NCBI GenBank assembly: GCA_005779305.1
Contig: SXJR01000544.1
Span: 1-32,686 of the forward strand
DNA length: 32,686 bases
Direction of reading: 5' to 3'
From: Myxococcales bacterium
GTDB lineage: Bacteria > Myxococcota_A > Polyangia > Haliangiales > Haliangiaceae
Shown one piece after another: positions 20,450-27,491 of the stretch. Every line of letters begins with the position of its first letter. The first letter of the stretch is position 1. Under the pieces are notes generated by a model that was given only the letters and a program-made list of their open reading frames with translations, searched no databases and was not told the DNA's origin. The position numbers were made by a program, and so were the translations under genes.

Positions 20450-21195
20450 CAGGCTCTCCAGCGCGCGCGCGCTTCGCTGGCCAGCCGCGAGCTCCACGAG
20501 CGCAAGAGGACCCACGGGATGGGATGGAAGGCGGTGCCGAGGTTGATGCCGCTCTTCCACGCCGGCCCGTAGACCGGCCGCACCGGCACGTCGACGACGC
20601 GCTGCCCCGCCACGTGCAGGCGCGACAAGAGGTCATTGGGATAGCCGTAGCGCGGGAACACCGAGTCGAGATCGAGCGCCAGGAGCGCGGCCGCGCTGAT
20701 CGCGGTGTAGCCGCACTGCGAGTCGAAGACGTGGCGATAGCCCGAGGTCACCCGCGTCGCCGCCGACAGCACCAGGTTGCCGACGATGCGTGCCGGCGGC
20801 ATCGCCCGCCACACTTCGGGATGGAGGAAGCGGTTGCCCTTGACGTAGTCGGCGCTGCCGTCGGCGATGGGCCCGATCACCGACGGTAGATCGGCGGGAT
20901 CCATCTGGCCGTCGCCGGCCATCACCGCGACCACGTCGCAGCCGAGCTCGAGCGCGCGCCGGTAGCCGGTGACGATCGCCGCCCCGACGCCGCGGTTGTG
21001 GGCGTGGGTGATGACGTCGGCGTCGCCGCGCGTCTCGCCCGCGGTGGCGGCGACCGCGGCGGTGTCGTCGCCCGATGCGTCGTCGACGACGATCACCTGG
21101 TCGACGAAGTCGGGCACCGCGGCGACGGCCGCACCGACGGCAGCCTCCTCGTTGAACGCGGGGATCACGACGGCGACGCGCAACTGCTGGTACAT
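20449..21195 (-). CDS. GT2 polyprenyl-phosphate sugar transferase (dolichol-phosphate-mannose-synthase-like)
   Basis: This 248-residue protein begins MYQQLRVAVVIPAFNEEAAV. It carries VVDDASGDDT, the NRGVGAAIVTGYRRAL helix, and the metal/nucleotide motif MAGDGQMDPADLP. The acceptor-side region follows (DYVKGNRFLHPEVWRAMPPA, DSQCGYTAISAAAL). These are hallmarks of the DPM/DPG-synthase-like GT2 group, which load a hexose onto a lipid phosphate at the membrane. A hydrophobic C-terminal segment (INLGTAFHPIPWVLLRSW) may associate with membrane. The start at 21195 is chosen by family alignment over the upstream ATG at 21252. The stop overlaps the GT4 start (TGATG), pointing to a common glycan pathway. 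Confidence 0.9.
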   Translation of the reverse strand: MYQQLRVAVVIPAFNEEAAVGAAVAAVPDFVDQVIVVDDASGDDTAAVAATAGETRGDADVITHAHNRGVGAAIVTGYRRALELGCDVVAVMAGDGQMDPADLPSVIGPIADGSADYVKGNRFLHPEVWRAMPPARIVGNLVLSAATRVTSGYRHVFDSQCGYTAISAAALLALDLDSVFPRYGYPNDLLSRLHVAGQRVVDVPVRPVYGPAWKSGINLGTAFHPIPWVLLRSWSSRLASEARARWRA

Positions 21196-21213
21196 CGGCC
21201 GTGTTTGTACAAC

Positions 21214-21275
21214 AGGAACGCGCTCCCGTCGAAACCACGTGAGACCTGTCATAGGAACGTGCTACAGCCCGTTCC
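21214..21275. promoter_or_regulatory. three GGAACG half-sites between the GT2 and ssb genes
   Basis: AGGAACGCGCT (21214-21224) and AGGAACGTGCT (21253-21263) are direct copies with one difference. A third GGAACG is inverted as CGTTCC (21270-21275), making a GGAACG-N10-CGTTCC dyad that ends 2 bases before the ssb Shine-Dalgarno. Also present is the 8-base palindrome TTGTACAA (21205-21212). Confidence 0.4.
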
Positions 21276-21277
21276 GT

Positions 21278-21283
21278 AAGGAG
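21278..21283 (+). promoter_or_regulatory. ssb: ribosome-binding site of ssb
   Basis: AAGGAG is five bases before the ATG at 21289. It is one of the few strong Shine-Dalgarno sites in the window and fixes the start. Confidence 0.8.
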
Positions 21284-21288
21284 AATCC

Positions 21289-21783
<495 letters not shown>

Positions 21784-21814
21784 TCAACGCGTCCTGGGCT
21801 GCTAAGGTTGCGGC

Positions 21815-22420
21815 GTGTTGGTGCGCGTCACCCTCGCCCTCGCCCTTGGGGCTCTCGGCTCGGCGACCCTCGCGGGTGTCGCCCATGCCGAACCTCCGGC
21901 CGACGGAGACGGCGACGTCGAGCAAACGCCTCACGCGCCCTACCGCGTGAACCTGCGCGTCGGCCAGGCGTCGACCGATCGCAACGGCATGCCGACGGTA
22001 TGCGCCGAGGTCCGGATCTGGGCGGATCTCAACGTCGAGAGCTGTGGCACCGGTGCCGATCTATGGCACCAGAGCGACGGTCCCGAGATGATGCACGTGC
22101 GGGTGTCGTGGGAGGTGTTCGATCGCTCGACCCGGCGCGGGCGCGGCGGGCTCCGACTCGGCGGCGGCTTCGCCGAGCTCTCGGTCGGCGACGACAAGCT
22201 CGGCTTCGAGTTCGGCGATCCCGACGACCTCGATCCGGTCTCGGTCGCCGGGCCCGAGGTGATGATGAGCGCGCAGTGGACGGTCCCGCTCGGCAAGAAG
22301 CTCGAGGCGGTGGGCACGTTCACCGGCGGCGTCGGTTACTTCGCCGGTGCGCCCAACCTGCTCCTCCCCCGCGACGAGGTCCAGCCCTTCGCGTCGATCG
22401 ATCTCGGCGTCGGCTGGTAG
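21815..22420 (+). CDS. exported outer-membrane-type protein, unknown function
   Basis: This 201-residue protein starts at GTG with signal peptide VLVRVTLALALGALGSATLA and a cleavage site near VAHAEPP. The mature protein has alternating beta-strand-like segments (YRVNLRVGQAS, MMHVRVSWEVFD, VMMSAQWTVPLGKKLEAVGT) and a C-terminus SIDLGVGW ending in an aromatic residue, as in outer-membrane beta-barrels. Two Cys (in PTVCAEVR and VESCGTG) could form a disulfide. It starts 31 bases after ssb. Function is unknown. Confidence 0.7.
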   Translation: MLVRVTLALALGALGSATLAGVAHAEPPADGDGDVEQTPHAPYRVNLRVGQASTDRNGMPTVCAEVRIWADLNVESCGTGADLWHQSDGPEMMHVRVSWEVFDRSTRRGRGGLRLGGGFAELSVGDDKLGFEFGDPDDLDPVSVAGPEVMMSAQWTVPLGKKLEAVGTFTGGVGYFAGAPNLLLPRDEVQPFASIDLGVGW

Positions 22421-22454
22421 GTCCGGCGCGCCCGCCCCGAGCCGACGTCGCGCT

Positions 22455-22480
22455 GGCAAGGCCGAGCGGCCGGTCTTGCC
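22455..22480. terminator. strong 10-bp hairpin downstream of the exported-protein gene
   Basis: GGCAAGGCCG (22455-22464) pairs with CGGTCTTGCC (22471-22480), with one G-U pair, around AGCGGC. It lies 34 bases after the stop at 22420. No U-tract follows, so it is either a non-canonical terminator or a structured leader element for the gene at 22571. Confidence 0.5.
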
Positions 22481-22524
22481 TCGATGGCACATCCTGGCCG
22501 CCGGCCCACCAAGGATCGAGGATC

Positions 22525-22557
22525 TGCAGCGCGCGCGGCCGTGGCCCGCGCGCTGCA
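22525..22557. promoter_or_regulatory. 14-bp hairpin in the leader of the receiver-like gene
   Basis: TGCAGCGCGCG (22525-22535) pairs perfectly with CGCGCGCTGCA (22547-22557). A single bulged C and three more pairs close on loop CGTG. It ends 13 bases before the ATG at 22571, so it could control translation or form part of an operator. Confidence 0.5.
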
Positions 22558-22570
22558 AGACCCACCTGGC

Positions 22571-23056
22571 ATGAGCACCTCACCGTGGCGCCGCGACGCC
22601 CTCCGCACCGATCCGCGCGATCCGGCGCGACCCACGTCACGCTCGACCACGCCGCGTACCCCGCTCCTGCGCCCGACGCCGCTGATCGCCGTCGTGGCGA
22701 TCACGCCCCCGCGCCTGCGCGAGCTGATGGTGCTCGGCCTGCGCTCGTTCTCGATCCGCCAGCAGTGCGCGTCGAGCCGGATCGGCCTGTTCGAACAGCT
22801 CGTCGGCAAGCCCGACTTGCTGGTGCTCAGCGATCCCTTCGACGGCGCCGACGCGGTGACGCTGTTGGCCATCATCCGCACCGCCGGCTACCGCAATCCG
22901 GTCGTCGTCATCGGCCATGCCAGCCGCGCCCTGCGCGCGCGCGCCAACCTGCTCGGCCCGCTCACCCTGGTTCCCGATCCCGCCCGCGCCGACGCCGCCC
23001 GCGGTGAACCCTGGCTCCGTCGCTGCGTCACTGCCGCCGCGACGGCGGTTCGCTAA
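22571..23056 (+). CDS. degenerate receiver-domain protein
   Basis: This 161-residue protein has a 40-residue Arg/Pro/Thr-rich start and then a fold pattern like a CheY receiver (LIAVVAITPPRLRELMVLGL, KPDLLVLSDPFDGADAVTLL, NPVVVIG). The phospho-acceptor Asp position after PDLLVL is Ser, with an Asp next to it. The acidic pair after strand 1 is missing (AVVAIT). The Thr/Ser after strand 4 is Gly/His, and the Lys of strand 5 is absent. It is therefore unlikely to be phosphorylated in the normal way and may act as a constitutive or ligand-sensing pseudo-receiver. An upstream ATG at 22484 would read through the 22525-22557 hairpin; the ATG at 22571 is preferred. The end overlaps ppc by four bases. 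Confidence 0.6.
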   Translation: MSTSPWRRDALRTDPRDPARPTSRSTTPRTPLLRPTPLIAVVAITPPRLRELMVLGLRSFSIRQQCASSRIGLFEQLVGKPDLLVLSDPFDGADAVTLLAIIRTAGYRNPVVVIGHASRALRARANLLGPLTLVPDPARADAARGEPWLRRCVTAAATAVR

Positions 23057-25776
23057 CCGGCGGTCTGCAGCCCAGCCGCGATGCCGCTGATGGTCGTGAA
23101 GATCGCGGCGGACAGGCGCTCGCGCTCGCCGGCGTCGGCGCCGCGCTGCTCGGCGGCGCGCAGGCGGCGCAGGAGCTCGACCTGGGCGTGCGAGAGCACG
23201 TCGATGTACGGGTTGCGCCGCCGCACCGACGCCGCCAGGTGCGGGCGATCGGCGAGGCTCTGATCGAGCCCGGCCAGGCGCGCCAGCGCGGCCCGGGTGC
23301 GTGTGTGTTCTTCCTCGATGATCGCGAACACCGCGCGGTCCTCGGGGTCAGCGAGGGAGGCGTACTCGCGGGCCACGTCGATGTCGGCGCGTACCAGCGC
23401 CATCTCGCCGTTGTGCACCAGCGCGCGCAGGAAGCGAGTCTGCATGACCAGCGTCGGCACCGCGTCGGCGCCGACCTCCTCGGCCAGCCCCTCGAGCGCG
23501 CTGCCCAGCCCGAACCAGCCCGGAACGCCGTGTCGGCTCTGGTTCCACGAGAACACCCACGGGATGGCGCGCAGGTCGGTGAGGGTGAAGCCGGCCTTGC
23601 GTGACGCCGGCCGCGAGCCGATGGGCAGCTTGCCGACCTGCTGGATCGGCGTCGCCGCCAGCGTGTAGCGAGCCAGGCGATCTTGGTCGCTGGTCAGCCG
23701 CCGGTAGGCGGCGTACGCCGAGGCCGCGGTGGCATCGAGCGCGCCGTCGAGTGCCGGCTCGGTGGTGGTCCGTTCGTCGGCGGCGGCGCGCAGCACCGCG
23801 CCCAGCGTCAGCTCCAGATCGCGGTGGGCGATCTCGGGGCGGCTGTAGCGCGCGTTGATGGTCTCGCCCTGCTCGGTGACGCGGACGCGGCCGCGTAGCG
23901 CCGCGATCGGCTGGGCGCGGATGGCCTCGCCGGCCGGTCCGCCGCCGCGGCCGATGGCGCCGCCGCGACCGTGGACCACCGTGAGCTCGACGCCGGCCGC
24001 GCGCGCAACCGCCGCCAGGTCGATCTGGGCGCGACGCAGCGCCACCGCCGACGCGACGTACCCGACCTGCTTGCCCGAGTCGGAGTAACCGATCATCACC
24101 TCGAGCTCGCCGCCCAGCTCGTCGCGCACCACCGGATGGGCGAGCATGGCGCGGGCCAGCTCGCCGCCGCGCTCGAGATCCTCGAGCTGTTCGAGCAGCG
24201 GCACCGGTCGCAGCTCGCCGGGGGCGAGGCCAGCGGCGCGGGTCAGGAACACCACCTCGAGCAGATCCGAGAGCTGGCTGGTGAAGCTGACGATGTAGCG
24301 CTCGCAGGCGCGCTCGCCGAGCTCGCGGCAGGCGCGGCCGACCATGTCGAGCGTGCCGAGCAGATCCTGCGTGGTCTCGCTGCGGGCGGTGCGATCCCAT
24401 TCGGGCTGGACCGGCCGGGACAGCAGCTCGGTCAGCACGCGGACCTTGGATTCCTCGTCGAACGCGGCGTAGCCGGGGCGGCCGCCGGCGGCGAGCAGCT
24501 CGTCGACCACGCGCTCGTGCACGTCCGAGTGCTGGCGGATATCGACGGTGGCGAGGTGGAAGCCGAAGACCTCGACCCGGCGCTGGCAGCGACGGACCAG
24601 CCCGCGGGCCAGCCGGCCAAAGCCTGCGCCGTCGAGCGCGCGCTCGAGCAGCGTGAGGTCGCGCAGGTAGCCGGCGGCGTCGATGTAGCCGTCGTCGCCG
24701 CGGGTGAGGGTAGCGCGCAGGCGCGCGGCCACGTACCAGAGCTTCTCGCGCCACGGCTCGTGGGGCGCCCGCGGCATGGCCCGGGCCGCGACCTCGGGCA
24801 TGCGCTCGCGATCGCGGACCAGGCTGCGGGCCAGCTCCTCGATGCCGTTGGTGAGCGACGTCGAAGGGCCGTTGGGCTGCGATGGCGCCGCGCGCCGGGC
24901 CGACACCGACAGCGCCCGGCCCAGGGCGGCGACGTCGGCGAGGTGGCGCTCCAGTGCGACCGTGCGCTGACGCTCGAAGACGGCGCGGGTGACGTGGGCG
25001 GTCACGTTGGGATTGCCGTCGCGATCGCCGCCCACCCACGTGCCCCAGCGGAAGAACGCAGGCACCCGCCAGCTCCGCTCGGGCCAGGTCTCGGCCAGGG
25101 CGTCGTCGAGATCGTCGTAGACGTCAGCGGTGACCTCGAACAGCGTGCGGCGGAAGACCTCGATCGTGGCCTCGAGCTCGTCGTGCGGCGTCGGCTTGCG
25201 CGCGCGCGACTCCTCGGTGCCGAGCAGCGCCAGCACCTCGGCGATCACGTCGGCGTCGGCGTCGCGCCGGGCCGGGCCGCCAAGTGGACGTTCGAGCAGG
25301 TCGAGCAACTCGGCGATGGCGCTCAGGTGATCGAGCACCGAGCGGCGTCGCGATTCGGTGGGGTGCGCGGTCAGCACCGGCATCACCAAGGCGCGGTCGA
25401 AGAACGCGGCCGCATCGTCGGCGGTCATGCCGGCGTCGCGCATGGCGCGCACCGCCGCGGCCACCCCGTCGGCGTCGCTGTCGCGGCCGCGCAAGGCGCG
25501 GATGCGTTGCTGCTCCTCGGCGGTGTTGAGCAGGTGGCACCAGTGGGTGAAGGCGCGGGTGACGTCCTCGAGATCGTCGACGTCGAGCGCCGCGATCCGG
25601 GCCGCGAGCGCGGCCCGGCCGCCGGTCAGCTCGCCGCGGCGCAGCGCGGCGGCGTCGTCGCGCAACCCGCGCAAGAGCTCGACCGTCCGCTCTCCGGACA
25701 GCTCGCGTGCCGCCGTCGCCAGGGCGTCGCCCAGGCGGTCGAGGTCGGCCTCGAGCAGCGCGGGATCGGGGTGCAC
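23053..25776 (-). CDS. ppc: phosphoenolpyruvate carboxylase
   Basis: This 907-residue cytoplasmic enzyme adds bicarbonate to phosphoenolpyruvate to give oxaloacetate, refilling the TCA cycle. Key motifs are in order. [17 protein letters not shown] carries catalytic H138. [16 protein letters not shown] follows, then [31 protein letters not shown] (glycine-rich active-site loop) and [20 protein letters not shown]. The C-terminus is [10 protein letters not shown], close to the conserved NTG end. The start is GTG ([12 protein letters not shown] after initiation). Length is close to the E. coli enzyme (883). The gap between this start and the next gene (25777-25917) holds no gene. Confidence 0.97.
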   Translation of the reverse strand: MHPDPALLEADLDRLGDALATAARELSGERTVELLRGLRDDAAALRRGELTGGRAALAARIAALDVDDLEDVTRAFTHWCHLLNTAEEQQRIRALRGRDSDADGVAAAVRAMRDAGMTADDAAAFFDRALVMPVLTAHPTESRRRSVLDHLSAIAELLDLLERPLGGPARRDADADVIAEVLALLGTEESRARKPTPHDELEATIEVFRRTLFEVTADVYDDLDDALAETWPERSWRVPAFFRWGTWVGGDRDGNPNVTAHVTRAVFERQRTVALERHLADVAALGRALSVSARRAAPSQPNGPSTSLTNGIEELARSLVRDRERMPEVAARAMPRAPHEPWREKLWYVAARLRATLTRGDDGYIDAAGYLRDLTLLERALDGAGFGRLARGLVRRCQRRVEVFGFHLATVDIRQHSDVHERVVDELLAAGGRPGYAAFDEESKVRVLTELLSRPVQPEWDRTARSETTQDLLGTLDMVGRACRELGERACERYIVSFTSQLSDLLEVVFLTRAAGLAPGELRPVPLLEQLEDLERGGELARAMLAHPVVRDELGGELEVMIGYSDSGKQVGYVASAVALRRAQIDLAAVARAAGVELTVVHGRGGAIGRGGGPAGEAIRAQPIAALRGRVRVTEQGETINARYSRPEIAHRDLELTLGAVLRAAADERTTTEPALDGALDATAASAYAAYRRLTSDQDRLARYTLAATPIQQVGKLPIGSRPASRKAGFTLTDLRAIPWVFSWNQSRHGVPGWFGLGSALEGLAEEVGADAVPTLVMQTRFLRALVHNGEMALVRADIDVAREYASLADPEDRAVFAIIEEEHTRTRAALARLAGLDQSLADRPHLAASVRRRNPYIDVLSHAQVELLRRLRAAEQRGADAGERERLSAAIFTTISGIAAGLQTAG

Positions 25777-25917
25777 GGATCTCTTGTATCACCTGAGTCC
25801 GGCTCGAACTCGCGCCCGGACCACGACAGCGGTGTCTGGATTCGCTCGGCGGCATCGATCACACGGCCAACCGTCGCGGGCACTTCCGGCGGCACGTCGC
25901 TCGCACCTGTCGAGCCC

Positions 25918-26469
25918 GTGCGCCTCGCTGCCGTCCGCTCCGCCGCCCGCTCGTACGTCGCCGTCCTCGCCGCCACCGCCGCCGCGGCCGTCGTCACCGC
26001 GCCGGCGCCGGCCCACGCCGGCAGCTGGTTCGTCGACGTCGAGCCGCTGGCCATCCGCCGCGGCGACGACCACCAGCTCCCGAGCCTGATGACGGTCAGC
26101 CTCGGCCGGGCCCGCGAGCGCGGCAACCTGCGGCCGTTCGTCGCCCTCGGCAGCGGCTTCATCAACCTGCAGGTGCGGGCGGGCGTGCTGGTGCTCGCCC
26201 GCGGCTCGAGCGCCGACGGTCCCACCATGCTGGTGCAGGTGCGGGCCATGCACTCGATCGTGTGCGGCGAGCAGGGCGCCTTCGGTGGCCTCGGCCTGGG
26301 TTACCGCTGGTGGCGCCACGGTGCCAGCGCGGTCGGGCTGATGGCCACCGTCGAGGCCGGTCCCGCGCTGCTCCGGCCCACCTGCGGACCCGAGATGGGC
26401 ATCGCCGACTCGGCCGTGGTGCGCGACTGGCTCGGCGGCGGCAGCATGAGCCTCACCGTCGGGTTCTGA
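25918..26469 (+). CDS. exported outer-membrane-type protein, unknown function
   Basis: This 183-residue protein starts at GTG. Its signal peptide (LAAVRSAARSYVAVLAATAA) has a cleavage site APAHA|GS. The mature protein has repeated beta-strand patterns (SWFVDVEPLAIR, SLMTVSLGRARER, MLVQVRAMHSIV, GLGLGYRWWRHGAS) and ends SMSLTVGF, a terminal Phe typical of outer-membrane barrels. Two Cys (VCGE and PTCGP) may be disulfide-bonded. The frame is open far upstream across ppc, but only this part has the signal peptide and export features. Function is unknown. Confidence 0.65.
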   Translation: MRLAAVRSAARSYVAVLAATAAAAVVTAPAPAHAGSWFVDVEPLAIRRGDDHQLPSLMTVSLGRARERGNLRPFVALGSGFINLQVRAGVLVLARGSSADGPTMLVQVRAMHSIVCGEQGAFGGLGLGYRWWRHGASAVGLMATVEAGPALLRPTCGPEMGIADSAVVRDWLGGGSMSLTVGF

Positions 26470-26485
26470 GCGGTCTTCGCGGGTC

Positions 26486-27310
26486 TCAGCGCAGCGTCCA
26501 GCCGGTCACCGACGGTGACCCGGTGAGCGACAGCTCGTAGTAGGCGCCGCCGCCGGTCAGCCACGGCGTGTGGCCGATGGGCACGAGGTCCTTCCACTCG
26601 TTGCCGGCGGCACCGTTGACCACGTGCAGGGCGAGGCGCAGCGCCAGCGGACAGGAGCCGAGCGCTGTCCAGGGCGTGCGCACCGAGAGTGTCCGGTTGT
26701 CGGACGAAGCGTACACGCTGGTGCCGGGCACCAGGTCCAGCGTCCTCGTGGCCCACGGCGCCGCGCCGGCCGGACTGTAGACGCCGTCGTAGGGGCCGTT
26801 GCCGAAGTCGTTGGTGCGGCGGACCGCGATCAGGTGGCTGGGCGAGAACGGCAGCTGCGGTGTACGCCCGCCGTACTCCTTGCCGGTGGTAGGCGCCGAG
26901 GCCCCGAGCGTGTCCGCGCTCTCGACGTAGACGTGGAGCGGCTTCGACGCATCGAGGAAAGCCTCGCTGGTGACCGTGACGTAGAGGTACGTCGCGTCCC
27001 ACGTGACGGCGACCTCGTCGGTCGCGGCCATGGTGGCGCCCGGGGTGAGGCGCTGCGAGGTGACGTAGTCGGCGAGGTCACCGACGCCGTCGAGCGTGGG
27101 CGCAGGGTTGGCGGAGATGGGGCAGGGCGGCGCGTCGGCGGTGGCGGTGGCCGCGTCCGTGGCTGCGGCCGCATCGGTCGCCGCATCGGGAGTCGCCACC
27201 GCATCGGTCGCCGTGGCAGCGTCGGCGGACTCGGCACCGTCGATCCCGCTCGAGACGTGCGCCGTCGAGCAGGCGGCCATGGCTACGGCGATGGTGGCCA
27301 GCGTGCGCAT
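26486..27310 (-). CDS. lipoprotein with CBM9/DOMON-like domain
   Basis: This 274-residue protein begins MRTLATIAVAMAAC, a short lipoprotein signal with lipobox MAAC. An Ala/Asp/Thr-rich linker of about 45 residues (TDAVATPDAATDAAAATDAA) follows. The C-terminal 200 residues (APTLDGVGDLADYV, AVTWDATYLYVTVTSEAF, ESADTLGASAPTTG, AYYELSLTG) match the family-9 carbohydrate-binding / DOMON-like beta-sandwich, where TWDATYLYV is the typical strand pair. It probably binds sugar, heme or a surface ligand outside the cell. The ATG at 27310 is chosen because it begins the signal peptide directly; a TTG at 27325 is an alternative. Confidence 0.75.
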   Translation of the reverse strand: MRTLATIAVAMAACSTAHVSSGIDGAESADAATATDAVATPDAATDAAAATDAATATADAPPCPISANPAPTLDGVGDLADYVTSQRLTPGATMAATDEVAVTWDATYLYVTVTSEAFLDASKPLHVYVESADTLGASAPTTGKEYGGRTPQLPFSPSHLIAVRRTNDFGNGPYDGVYSPAGAAPWATRTLDLVPGTSVYASSDNRTLSVRTPWTALGSCPLALRLALHVVNGAAGNEWKDLVPIGHTPWLTGGGAYYELSLTGSPSVTGWTLR

Positions 27311-27334
27311 CGAACCCGTGAACAAGCATCAAGC

Positions 27335-27351
27335 GTGCCCTGAGCGGGCAC
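27335..27351. other. hairpin GTGCCC/GGGCAC
   Basis: A perfect 6-bp stem around TGAGC in the 181-base gap upstream of the CBM9-like lipoprotein. Its role is unknown. Confidence 0.3.
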
Positions 27352-27390
27352 CTGCAACTCATCGGGATCGCGAGAGGGACGCCAGGGTGA

Positions 27391-27407
27391 CGTTGCGGAT
27401 CGCAACG
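27391..27407. other. hairpin CGTTGCG/CGCAACG
   Basis: A perfect 7-bp dyad around GAT in the same gap, about 80 bases upstream of the lipoprotein start. It could be an operator. Confidence 0.35.
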
Positions 27408-27474
27408 CTCGGCCTGTGAATCCCGTGTCGAGCACCGACAGATGGAGCTCGTGGGTGGGACCCTGCGAACCCGT

Positions 27475-27491
27475 CCGGACCGTGAGTCCGG
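27475..27491 (-). terminator. hairpin directly after the molybdoenzyme stop
   Basis: CCGGAC and GTCCGG form a perfect 6-bp stem around a 5-base loop. On the minus strand it begins at the base after the TGA at 27494-27492. No U-tract follows. Confidence 0.4.

Noticed and set aside
22485-22500. Possible sigma-54 site beginning TGGCAC
   Set aside because: The -12 element TTGC is missing at the right spacing.
23971-25917. Plus-strand frame open across ppc and continuous with the exported protein at 25918
   Set aside because: Only the part after 25918 has a signal peptide and export features; the rest is antisense to ppc.
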